DNA from: Pseudorhodoplanes sp.
GTDB taxonomy: Bacteria; Pseudomonadota; Alphaproteobacteria; Rhizobiales; Xanthobacteraceae
Length of the DNA: 64,000 bases
Reading direction: 5' to 3'
NCBI GenBank assembly: GCA_032027085.1
Contig: JAVSMS010000001.1
Location: 3,183,126-3,247,125, forward strand
The notes beneath the pieces are model-generated. The model did no database searches and was not told the origin of the DNA. It worked only from the letters and a program-made list of their open reading frames with translations. Below are positions 33,317-42,300 of the stretch, one piece after another. Position 1 is the stretch's first letter. Each line of letters begins with the position of its first letter. The position numbers were made by a program, and so were the translations under genes.

Positions 33317-34222
33317 TCAGGTCGCGGTGGTCTTCCAGGCCCTCGGGTCCCTCACGACAAGCGCATCACACGGCAATTCCTCCATGATCTGCTTGGCGAC
33401 ACTGCCGATCAGCACGTCAAAGAACGCACTGCGCCCGTGCGTTCCCAAGACGACAAGATCGATGTCTCTGTCGCGCACATAGTCTCGCAAGAGCGCGCTC
33501 GGTGTTCCGAACTCGATGAGAGGCCGCGCACGTTTTCGGATCGCCGCGCCGGAGGGGATGGAGTTGAGAAACGCGTCATATTCCTGCTGGACGGAGTCTT
33601 GATAGTCCCGGCGATATGTTGCGGGATCGGTCGCGAGCCCGCTCATCACCGGATCGTAGGCATGGAAGATCGTCAGCGGATCTGACGGAAAATAACGGTC
33701 CGCCGCTTCGAGGGCATGGCGCGAGGATTCGGAGAAATCGGTTGCCACGAGGATGTGATGATAATGCCGTCTCGCCCTGTTCTTGACGACCAGGACGGGT
33801 AGAGGTGAATCGCGAAGCAGGCGGTCTATTGTCGTTCCCAGAAGGAAGCGTCCAAGCGGTTCGTCGCGGGCGACGCCGGTGATGATGAGATCGCAGTCTC
33901 GCGCCTCGGCGGTCCGCAGGGTCGCATCGGCCGGATTGCCCTCGTCGATGACGATCGTCGCCGTATTCGCCACCGGACCGACGTCGTCGATGAGCTGCCT
34001 TTGAGCAATTTTGAATGGATCGGGCGGACGCTTCCAGGACGGCAGAACAATATCCGTGTCCCAGGAGCGGACATCTTCGAGGACATTTAGAATGATGAGC
34101 TTGGCTTGCCACAGCTCAGCGAGCAGCACCGCCCGGTCCAGTGCACGGTCGCAGCGCGGGCTGAGATCCGTGGCAAGCAGGATTTTTTTGGGTGGTCCGC
34201 TCATCCAGCGCGGCGCGTTCAT
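33317..34222 (-). CDS. universal stress protein, two UspA domains
   Basis: A 301-residue tandem UspA protein. Domain 1 begins KILLATDLSPRCDRALDRAV and ends at LPVLVVKN; domain 2 begins HILVATDFSESSRHALEAA. Domain 2 keeps the ATP-binding signature GTHGRSAFFDVLIGSVA. Domain 1 has the related GVARDEPLGRFLLGTTIDRLL. An AGGA site precedes the ATG. It faces the PII-like gene and is divergent from the cation ATPase, sharing a control region with palindromes. Confidence 0.92.
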   Translation of the reverse strand: MNAPRWMSGPPKKILLATDLSPRCDRALDRAVLLAELWQAKLIILNVLEDVRSWDTDIVLPSWKRPPDPFKIAQRQLIDDVGPVANTATIVIDEGNPADATLRTAEARDCDLIITGVARDEPLGRFLLGTTIDRLLRDSPLPVLVVKNRARRHYHHILVATDFSESSRHALEAADRYFPSDPLTIFHAYDPVMSGLATDPATYRRDYQDSVQQEYDAFLNSIPSGAAIRKRARPLIEFGTPSALLRDYVRDRDIDLVVLGTHGRSAFFDVLIGSVAKQIMEELPCDALVVRDPRAWKTTAT

Positions 34223-34248
34223 ATGGCAATCCTTCCGCTTTCGTCTGA

Positions 34249-34371
34249 CTCAAATGATTGAGAAATATCCGTTCGCTCGTCGTCCGGAAACCGAGGGATA
34301 TTATGGCTGCGACAATCGGCTCCAGCATGTCATTTAACGATAGCAAAGTTGAATATTTTGAGAATTCTCAA
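34249..34371. promoter_or_regulatory. divergent control region with two TTGAG/CTCAA palindromes
   Basis: The region between the universal stress and P-type ATPase genes holds CTCAA-ATGA-TTGAG (34249-34262) and a perfect palindrome TTGAG-AATT-CTCAA (34358-34371). A further CTCAATGATTG lies at 34381. Half-site order and 14-bp size recall FNR/FixK sites (TTGAT-N4-ATCAA), but the T/A at the inner position is replaced by G/C. Candidate operator only. Confidence 0.45.
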
Positions 34372-34451
34372 TCCGCCTTCTCAATGATTGTGGAAGATTA
34401 AATTGTCGCGCCGGCTGCATCCGATTCTGAAACAGGCGTATCTTTTCCCGC

Positions 34452-37310
34452 ATGCAGGGCATATCCGAGGATTCCGCAGATGCAATTGCGCGCACGCCGC
34501 ACCACCACGCGGTTGGTGATGTTCTGGCGGCTTTGCAGACCCACGCCGAGTCGGGCTTAGACCCGGCAGAGGCCGCGCGGCGTCTGGCGCGCTACGGCAG
34601 AAACGAGCTTGCCACCACGGCGCCGCGGCCGACATGGCGGAAATTCCTCGACCAGTTCACCTCTCTGCTGGTGATTCTATTGCTCGTGGCGGCGGCGATT
34701 TCAGCCGGCCTCTGGCTTTACGAACGCGAGTCCGTGCTGCCCTACGAAGCCATCGCGATTTTCGTCATCGTCATCCTCAACGCCTTCATGGGCTACATCC
34801 AGGAAGCCCGGGCCGAACGGGCCGTCGCGGCGCTGCGGGATCTGTCGGCCGCGCGCGCCAAGGTGCTCCGCGGCAATACAAGGCAAGTCATCTCGGCGAC
34901 CGAGCTCGTTCCGGGCGACATCATTTTCGTCGAGGAAGGGGACACCATTCCGGCTGATGCGAGGCTGATCCAGTCTACCGCCCTGCAGACGGCTGAGGCC
35001 GCGCTTACGGGCGAGAGCCTGCCGGTTTCAAAGGACACCACCCCGGTCGTCGGTGAAGCGGAAGTCGGCGATTGGCACAACATGGTGTTTGGCGGCACCA
35101 CGGCCGTTTACGGACACGGCCGCGCCGTCGTGACGGCGACCGGAATGCGGACGCAGATGGGCCGGATTGCCGACATCCTTGAGAGGGCGCCGGACGAGAC
35201 GACGCCGCTCCAGAAAGAACTCGACCGCGTCGGCAGGATAATCGCGGTCACGGTCGTGGTGATCGCCACGGCAATGATCGGCACCATCTTGCTTGTCAAC
35301 GAAGTGCATGGCTTCCGCGATTTGTTCGACGTGCTGATCCTGGGGGTCGCGCTTGCAGTTGCCGCCGTTCCGGAAGGATTGCCAGCCGTCGTCACGGCCG
35401 TTCTCTCCCTTGGTGTCCAGCGCATGGCGAAGAAGAACGCCATCATTCGGCGCCTCGCCGCCGTGGAAACGTTGGGCTCGGCGACGGTCATTGCTTCGGA
35501 CAAGACCGGCACGCTGACGCGAAACGAGATGACGGTGCGGCGGGTCGTCACGGCAAGCGGCTGCGCCAATTTGTCGGGCACGGGTTATGTGCCGAACGGC
35601 AAGGTGGATCTTGTCGGCGGTCAATTGGACAGCGGCGCTTTGCAGTTCGAGCTTGTCCGCGCCTTGTCTGCGGCCGATCGGGCCAGCAATGCCGCATTGC
35701 AGGAATGCGACGGAGACTGGATCGTGCGGGGCGACCCGACAGAAGGGGCACTGATTGTGGCAGCGCGCAAGGCCGGCCTGTCGGCGGGATCGCTGGCCGC
35801 GCGTTTTTCCCGGGTCGGGGAAGTGCCATTCTCTTCCGAACGCAAGCTGATGAGCACGGTGCATACCGATGCGGAACGGAATGAACGTCTGATCGCAGTC
35901 ACCAAAGGGGCGCCGGATGTTCTGCTTGGACGCTGCTCGCATGAACTTGTCGGCAAGGATGCGGTACCGCTGACCGACGCGCGGCGGTCCGAGATCGTGG
36001 CAAGTAACGATGCATTGGCAGCGGAGGCGCTGCGCACGCTTGGCGTTGCCTTCCGCTCGCTGCCGATCGATGCGATGGGAAGCGATTCATTCGATGAAGA
36101 TGTAGAGCGCGACCTCGTCTTTCTCGGCCTGATCGGCATGATGGACCCGCCGCGACAGGAAGCGCGCGACGCCGTTGCGCGTGCGAGTGCAGCAGGAATT
36201 CGCTCCATCATGATTACGGGAGATCATCCGAGGACGGCGGCCGTCATTGCCGCGGAACTCGGCATAGGGTCCGGGCAGCGTGCCGTCAGCGGTGCCGAGC
36301 TTGCAGCGATGTCGGATGAAGACCTCGACCGGACGATGCGGGATGTGTCGGTTTATGCGCGCGTCAATCCCGAGCACAAATTGCGGATCGTCACCGCATT
36401 GCAGCGGGCAGGCGAAACGGTTGCGATGACGGGAGACGGTGTCAACGACGCGCCGGCGCTCAAAGCAGCCGATATCGGCGTGGCAATGGGTATCACCGGA
36501 ACCGACGTTTCCAAGGAAGCCGCCGATATGGTGCTGGCGGACGATAACTTTGCCACCATCGTCGCTGCCGTCGAGGAAGGGCGGGCGATCTTCTTCAATA
36601 TCAGAAAGTTCCTGCGCTACCTGCTCTCGTCGAATATCGGAGAGGTTGCGACCATGTTTTCCGGCGTGCTCCTCGCCGACATGATCGGACTGTCTGTCGC
36701 AGGAGACAGCGGCCTCGTGCTTCCGCTGCTGGCGACGCAGATATTGTGGATCAATCTGGTTACGGACGGGGCGCCCGCGCTTGCGATCGGCGTCGACCCG
36801 GCAGATCCTGGCGTGATGACGCAGCCGCCGCGCCCGCGCGGTGAAGGCGTGATCACAGCCCGCATGTGGGCCGGCATCTTCTTTGTCGGAATCATCATGG
36901 CAGCAGGGACGCTTCTCGTGCTCGACGCCTCCCTGCCGGGAGGACTGATCGAAGGGTCCGGCACCGTCGCCTACGGTCAGACGATGGCTTTTACGACCCT
37001 CGTGATGTTCCAGCTTTTCAACGTCTTCAATGCGCGCTCGGACGAGGAAAGCGCATTTTCGAGACTGTTCAGCAATGGCTGGCTCTGGGCCGCGGTCGCG
37101 CTTTCGCTGCTGCTGCATGTCGGCGTGATCTATACGCCGTTCCTGCAGGAGGCATTCTCAACCGTGGATCTGAGCCTCCGCGATTGGCTGTTTTGCACGG
37201 CCGTCGCCAGTTCGGTGCTGTGGCTGCGCGAACTCAGCAAGATTATGACAGGGGCATTCCGATCGTCATCCTCGCCCCGAGACGTCGCTCAAAGCCCCAG
37301 CCGGGGGTGA
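34452..37310 (+). CDS. P2-type cation-transporting ATPase (Ca2+/Mn2+-type)
   Basis: A 952-residue P-type ATPase. The phosphorylated aspartate is Asp350 in SDKTGTLT. The actuator loop is ALTGESLPV, the hinge TGDGVNDAPALKAADIGVAMG. The PEGLPAVVT motif in M4 and the N-terminal cation ATPase domain (YGRNELATTAPRPTWRKFLDQF) indicate the P2A/P2B Ca-type rather than heavy metal. The transported ion is not certain. The start at 34452 has no clear ribosome binding site, but no later methionine fits. Divergent from the universal stress protein gene. Confidence 0.92.
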   Translation: MQGISEDSADAIARTPHHHAVGDVLAALQTHAESGLDPAEAARRLARYGRNELATTAPRPTWRKFLDQFTSLLVILLLVAAAISAGLWLYERESVLPYEAIAIFVIVILNAFMGYIQEARAERAVAALRDLSAARAKVLRGNTRQVISATELVPGDIIFVEEGDTIPADARLIQSTALQTAEAALTGESLPVSKDTTPVVGEAEVGDWHNMVFGGTTAVYGHGRAVVTATGMRTQMGRIADILERAPDETTPLQKELDRVGRIIAVTVVVIATAMIGTILLVNEVHGFRDLFDVLILGVALAVAAVPEGLPAVVTAVLSLGVQRMAKKNAIIRRLAAVETLGSATVIASDKTGTLTRNEMTVRRVVTASGCANLSGTGYVPNGKVDLVGGQLDSGALQFELVRALSAADRASNAALQECDGDWIVRGDPTEGALIVAARKAGLSAGSLAARFSRVGEVPFSSERKLMSTVHTDAERNERLIAVTKGAPDVLLGRCSHELVGKDAVPLTDARRSEIVASNDALAAEALRTLGVAFRSLPIDAMGSDSFDEDVERDLVFLGLIGMMDPPRQEARDAVARASAAGIRSIMITGDHPRTAAVIAAELGIGSGQRAVSGAELAAMSDEDLDRTMRDVSVYARVNPEHKLRIVTALQRAGETVAMTGDGVNDAPALKAADIGVAMGITGTDVSKEAADMVLADDNFATIVAAVEEGRAIFFNIRKFLRYLLSSNIGEVATMFSGVLLADMIGLSVAGDSGLVLPLLATQILWINLVTDGAPALAIGVDPADPGVMTQPPRPRGEGVITARMWAGIFFVGIIMAAGTLLVLDASLPGGLIEGSGTVAYGQTMAFTTLVMFQLFNVFNARSDEESAFSRLFSNGWLWAAVALSLLLHVGVIYTPFLQEAFSTVDLSLRDWLFCTAVASSVLWLRELSKIMTGAFRSSSSPRDVAQSPSRG

Positions 37311-37396
37311 AATTCACCGCCAGTTCCGACAGGCGGTCAACCCGGCCTTGCGGAACGGGAGCAAAAACCCTATGCCAACTGGGCCTTTGGCGGCAT

Positions 37397-37473
37397 CGGG
37401 GCATAGCGCAGCCTGGTAGCGCATCTGCTTTGGGAGCAGAGGGTCGCAGGTTCAAATCCTGCTGCCCCGACCA
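37397..37473 (+). tRNA. tRNA-Pro (UGG)
   Basis: Acceptor CGGGGCA / TGCCCCG, D arm GCGCAGCCTGGTAGCGC, anticodon arm CTGCTTTGGGAGCAG with anticodon TGG, T arm AGGTTCAAATCCT, discriminator A, encoded CCA. 77 bases. Confidence 0.97.
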
Positions 37474-37591
37474 GCCTTCGGGCTATGGCTTGGCAAGCGG
37501 CCCGAATGCGAACGGTGAAGGCTGTCGCGCCAGAGCCTTGGCGAGGGCGGACGACAGCCGTGGGTCGAGATTGAGGTCTGATAGGAAGAAT

Positions 37592-37897
37592 ATGACAGCC
37601 CGCATCTACAAACCGGCGCGTACTGCGATGCAGTCCGGCACTGCCAATACCAAGGACTGGGTTCTGGATTACGAACCCGGCGCGCCGCGGGTGGTCGAGC
37701 CGCTGATGGGCTGGACCAGCTCCACCGACATGAACAGCCAGGTGCGGCTGCGCTTCGCCAGCAAGAAAGAGGCGATCGCATATTGCGAGCGGCACGGCAT
37801 TGCCTATCAGGTGGCGGAGGACAAGGCGCCGACGCGCCGGACCATCGCCTATGCCGACAATTTTGCATTTCAACGCCGGGGAATGTGGACTCATTAG
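37592..37897 (+). CDS. complex I accessory subunit, NDUFS4-like (ETC complex I subunit family)
   Basis: A 101-residue protein. ARIYKPARTAMQSGTANTKDWVLDY and GWTSSTDMNSQVRLRFASKKEAIAYCERHG match the NDUFS4/18-kDa subunit family, which in alphaproteobacteria joins complex I at the peripheral arm. YADNFAFQRRGMWTH is the usual C-terminus. The ATG at 37592 follows GGAAGAA. It lies behind tRNA-Pro, and the RidA gene begins shortly after. Confidence 0.92.
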   Translation: MTARIYKPARTAMQSGTANTKDWVLDYEPGAPRVVEPLMGWTSSTDMNSQVRLRFASKKEAIAYCERHGIAYQVAEDKAPTRRTIAYADNFAFQRRGMWTH

Positions 37898-37931
37898 AGT
37901 CAAAGTCCCCGGACCCGAGCAGGGGCGATCG

Positions 37932-38339
37932 ATGACATCGAATCTGCGTTTTCAGAATCCGGCGACGCTGTCGAAGCCGCCTGGCTACAGCCATGTCGTC
38001 GAGGTGATCGGGCCGGGGCGCATTGTCTATATTGCGGGTCAGCTCGGCCTTGACCGCGACGGCAATGTTGTCGGCGCGCCCGGCGATTTTCGCGCACAGA
38101 TCACGCAGGCGTTCGAGAATCTGAAACTGGCGCTGGCCTCGGTCGGCGCGGGATTCGAGCATGTGGTGAAGATCACGAATTATCTGACCGACATGTCGCA
38201 TCTGCCGATCTTCCGCGAGGTGCGCGACAGCTATTTCAACATGGCGGCGCCGCCGGCCAGCACGACCATCGAGATTTCTAAATTTGCCCGGCCCGGCGCG
38301 CTATTCGAAATCGAAGCCGTGGCGGTGCTGCCAGTGTGA
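37932..38339 (+). CDS. RidA/YjgF family protein
   Basis: A 135-residue member of the RidA superfamily, whose archetype hydrolyses reactive enamine/imine intermediates from PLP enzymes. GRIVYIAGQLGLDRDGNVV and FEHVVKITNYLTDM are family motifs. The archetypal arginine in the active-site region is not at the usual RidA place; ASTTIEISKFARPGALFEIEAVAV ends the protein, so it may belong to a non-RidA Rid subfamily. The ATG at 37932 is 34 bases after the NDUFS4-like stop. Confidence 0.85.
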   Translation: MTSNLRFQNPATLSKPPGYSHVVEVIGPGRIVYIAGQLGLDRDGNVVGAPGDFRAQITQAFENLKLALASVGAGFEHVVKITNYLTDMSHLPIFREVRDSYFNMAAPPASTTIEISKFARPGALFEIEAVAVLPV

Positions 38340-38461
38340 GCGAATTTTCGAACCAACCACCCTAATTCTGGCGAACGTCGGAATTGGACACTAGGCCTTT
38401 TGAGGTAGGCTGCGCGGGCCGGTCGCGTCATTTTTGCGGCGGTTTTTCTGCTAATGTTGCT

Positions 38462-38501
38462 CGACGAATTATCTGCGGTGACGACGAATTATCTGAGGTG
38501 A
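38462..38501. repeat. 20-bp direct tandem repeat, two copies
   Basis: Copies CGACGAATTATCTGCGGTGA (38462-38481) and CGACGAATTATCTGAGGTGA (38482-38501) differ at one base. They lie 50 bases before the next gene start. They could be a paired regulator site (two-turn spacing) or the scar of a mobile-element end. Confidence 0.75.
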
Positions 38502-38550
38502 CACTGTACTTTTGCAGAGGCATCAGGTGTCAGGAACGGTCGGCAGGCGG

Positions 38551-38964
38551 ATGCGATTTCTGGTGAGATCGTTGTGTCTCGCCGTTGTTGCCCTGTCGGC
38601 GCCGCTCGCGGCCGAACCTGTGTCGGTCGATCGCAGTGTGAAGGCACAATCCGGCCGCGACGTGCGCGTGGGCGTTTTCACCAGTCTCAAATCCGACTGC
38701 ACGGCGGGACAATTGCCCACCCTGCGTCTCAAGGAGACGCCGAAAAACGGAACGGTGACCGTCAAGCAGGGGCGCTGGCGCGCCACCAACATCAAGCGAT
38801 GCCTGGCGACGGAAGTGCCGGCCTTCATCGCGATCTACCGCTCGCAGCCGGATTTTTCCGGCAGCGACGAACTGGTGCTGGAGGTCGTGACTGCAAATGG
38901 CAAGATTCAACTGCAACGCATTCAAGTCACAGTCGAAAAGCCGCCGGCCGGGCAGTCGCTCTGA
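38551..38964 (+). CDS. secreted protein of unknown function
   Basis: A 137-residue protein with an N-terminal signal peptide (FLVRSLCLAVVALSAPLAAEP). The mature part is beta-rich, e.g. LPTLRLKETPKNGTVTVKQGRW, and has two cysteines (SDCTAGQ and IKRCLAT) that could form a disulfide in the periplasm. The pattern of short strands recalls Ig-like cadherin-type repeats, but I cannot assign a family. Start ATG at 38551; a frame from 38512 would spoil the signal. Confidence 0.65.
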   Translation: MRFLVRSLCLAVVALSAPLAAEPVSVDRSVKAQSGRDVRVGVFTSLKSDCTAGQLPTLRLKETPKNGTVTVKQGRWRATNIKRCLATEVPAFIAIYRSQPDFSGSDELVLEVVTANGKIQLQRIQVTVEKPPAGQSL

Positions 38965-39015
38965 GCTGCAAAAATCTGGGAATTTGCTGTTAACTATTTG
39001 AAATGACAATATTTT

Positions 39016-39092
39016 TGGCGACCCCGGGAGGACTCGAACCTCCGACCAACAGCTTAGAAGGCTGCTGCTCTAATCCACTGAGCTACGGGGCC
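39016..39092 (-). tRNA. tRNA-Arg (UCU)
   Basis: Minus-strand cloverleaf: 5' acceptor GGCCCCG with CGGGGTC (one G-T pair), anticodon arm CAGC-CTTCTAA-GCTG giving anticodon TCT, T arm AGGTTCGAGTCCT, encoded CCA. 77 bases. Confidence 0.95.
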
Positions 39093-39304
39093 GCATCTGC
39101 AAACACATATCGGCAGAGTGGGACGGGCGCCAGCGCCCTGTATGGCGACAATTTGAGCGCATGGTTTGAACCGTCGGCGTCTCCCGCGCGACAAAAAACG
39201 TCTCATGCCGTCACGAACCCGACAATTTTTACCGCTGACCTGATGAAACCCCGCCGGCCTCGATTCTGACCTGCCGGCCGGCACCGGGGAGGAGGATTCT
39301 GCCC

Positions 39305-42300
39305 ATGTTTGCGCATCTCCGTGCGGGCCTTGCCGCCGCGCTCGTCGCCTTTGCGTGTCTGCCTGCGGCCGCGGCCGACAAATCGTTCGAGCGCGACGAT
39401 CTCGCGCAAGCCGCGATCCGGCTCGAAGCGCAGATCAAAAGCGATGCGGGACAGGTCGGAAAATCCGCCGCGCAATTGCGCAAGGAGATCGACGCCGCCT
39501 TCCAGCGCAACGATTTCCGCGGCGGCCTGCAGCTTGTCGGGCAGCTCGCGGCGATTGCGCCGCAGGATGCGTCGAACTGGCTGCGGCTCGCCCGCACCGT
39601 CCAGCAGATCAGGCCGGCCAACAGCAGCGAAAGGACCATGCTGCTGGAGCGGTCCGGCACCGCCGGCTATCTCGCCTACAAGCGCACCAAGGACCGCGGT
39701 GAGGAAGCCGACGCCCTGGCCATCATCTCGAACAGCTACGCGGAGCGGAAAATCTGGCGACCGGCGCTCGATGCGCTGCGGCTGTCGCTCGATCTGCGCG
39801 AAGTGGCGGAGCTGCGGGCGCAATATGAGAAGATGCGGGAAGATCACGGTTTCCGTCTCCTCGACTACAGTGTTGATGCGGATTCAGCGTCTCCTCGGGC
39901 CTGTTTCCAGTTTTCCGAAAGCCTTCCCGGGCGGCGGACGGATTTCTCACCCTTCGTCGCCGTCGAGGGGCAGGACCGGCCGGCGATCACCGTCGATGAC
40001 AAGCAGCTTTGTGTCGAAGGCCTGAAACATGGCGAGCGCTATCAGGTGACTTTGCGCACCGGCATGCCGTCGACGGTCAAGGAAACCCTGGCGCGCTCTG
40101 CCGAAATGAATGTCTATGTGCGCGACCGCAGGCCGCTGGTGCGTTTCACCAACAAGGCCTATGTGCTGCCGCGGACCGGCCAGCAGGGCATTCCCGTCGT
40201 CAGCGTCAATACGCGCGCCGTCGAGATCGAGATCTATCGGGTCGGCGACCGCAATCTCCTCAACACCGTACTCGACAGCGACTTTCAGCGCGCGCTTTCG
40301 CGCTACGAGATCGAGCGGCTCGCCGATCAGCAGGGTGTCAAGGTCTGGAATGGCGAACTCGCCGTCGAGCAGACGCTGAATGCCGACATCACGACCGCTT
40401 TTCCCGTCGATCAAGCGGTGGGTGAGCTGCAGCCCGGCGTCTACGTGATGACGGCGACGCCGAAGGGGCTGCCGTCCGACGACGATTACGGGTCTCTGGC
40501 GACGCAATGGTTCATCGTTTCCGATCTTGGACTGACATCCTTCTCGGGCAATGACGGCATCCATGCCTTTGTACATTCGCTCGCCAGCGCCGAACCGAAG
40601 GGCCAGGTCGAGGTGCGGCTGCTGTCGCGCAGCAATGAGGTGCTTGCGACCAAACGCACCGATGCGAACGGGTACGTTCAGTTCGAAACCAATCTGGCGC
40701 GCGGCGAGGGCGGGGCGTCGCCGGCGCTTCTGGTCGCATCCGACGGCAAGACGGATTACGCATTCCTCAGCCTGAAAGCGCCGGCCTTCGATCTCACCGA
40801 TCGCGGCGTGGCGGGCCGGCGCACGCCGGCCGGGCTCGATGCCTATGTCTATACCGAACGCGGCGTCTATCGCTCCGGCGAGACCGTGCACATCACCGCG
40901 CTTCTGCGCAATGCCGCGGGCGTTGCCGCGCTGAACGCGCCGCTCACGCTTGTGGTGGAGCGGCCGGACGGCGTCGAATATCGCCGCGTCACGTTGCAGG
41001 ATCAGGGATTGGGCGGGCGCTCGCTCGATCTGCCGATCACAGCGTCGGCGTCGACCGGAACCTGGCGGATCCGCGCGTATACAGATCCGAAGCGCCCTGC
41101 CATCGGCGAGACCGCCTTCATGGTCGAGGACTATGTGCCCGACCGTCTCGAATTCGAATTGAAGGCGCAAAGCGAGAAGATCGCGCGCGATATTCCGGCC
41201 GAGATCGCACTTGAGGGCCGCTTCCTCTATGGTGCACCCGCCGCCAATCTCGACCTCGAAGGCGAGGTGAACATCGTCCCGGCGAAATCGCTGGCCGGAT
41301 TTGCCGGCTATCAGTTCGGCGTTGCCGACGACGAATTCTCGGCCGAGCAGCAATCGCTGGACGACCTGCCGCAGACCGACGAGCAGGGCAACGCGCATTT
41401 CACGGTCAATCTTGACAAGGTGCCGGCGATGCAACGCCTCTTGGAAGCGCGCATCACCGTGCGCATGGCGGAATCCGGCGGCCGCGCGGTCGAACGCAAG
41501 ATCACGCTGCCGGTGACGCCCGGCGGCAACATGATCGGTGTCAAGCCGCTCTTTTCCGGCAAGGCGCTCGGCGAGAATGATCAGGCTGCTTTTGACGTCG
41601 TCATGGTGCAGCCGGACGGCAAGGCCGTGGCGCGTCAGGGCCTGCGCTATGAACTCTTGAAGATCGAGTCGCGCTACCAATGGTACCGGCAGGGCGGAAG
41701 CTGGAATTTCGAGCCGATCAAGTCTGCCCGCCGTATCGCTGATGGCACGATCGACACTGCCGCGGGAACGCCCGGCCGGATTTCCCTGCCGGTGACCTGG
41801 GGCCGCTATCGTCTCGATGTGTCTGATGTCAATGGCGCGATGACATCGGTGTCGTTCGATGCAGGCTTCTATGCAGAGGCGACAGCCGACACGCCCGACC
41901 TGCTCGAATTGGCGCTCGACAAGCCGGAATACCGCGCGGGCGAGGCGATGAATGTCGCCGTCACTGCGCGCAGCGCCGGCCGCGTTACCCTGCATGTTGT
42001 CGGCGATCGCATGATCGCGACACAGACCGCCGAGGTGAAGCCCGGCCTGAATACTGTGAAGCTCGCTGTCGGAAAGGACTGGGGCAACGGCGCCTATGTG
42101 GTCGCGACCTTGCGGCGGCCGCTCGATGTGCAGGCCAAACGCATGCCGGGCCGCGCCATCGGCGTGCAATGGTTCTCGGTCGATCGCAAGGCGCGCACGC
42201 TGGCGCTCGACATGCAGACGCCGGATGTCATGCGGCCGAATTCGCCGCTGCGCATCCCGGTGAAAGTCGGCGGTCTCAACGCCGGAGAAGAGGCACGTAT

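Noticed and set aside
28131-39092. Genomic island boundaries at the three tRNA genes
   Set aside because: No integrase, no direct repeats of tRNA 3' ends and no change in coding style were found next to any of them.
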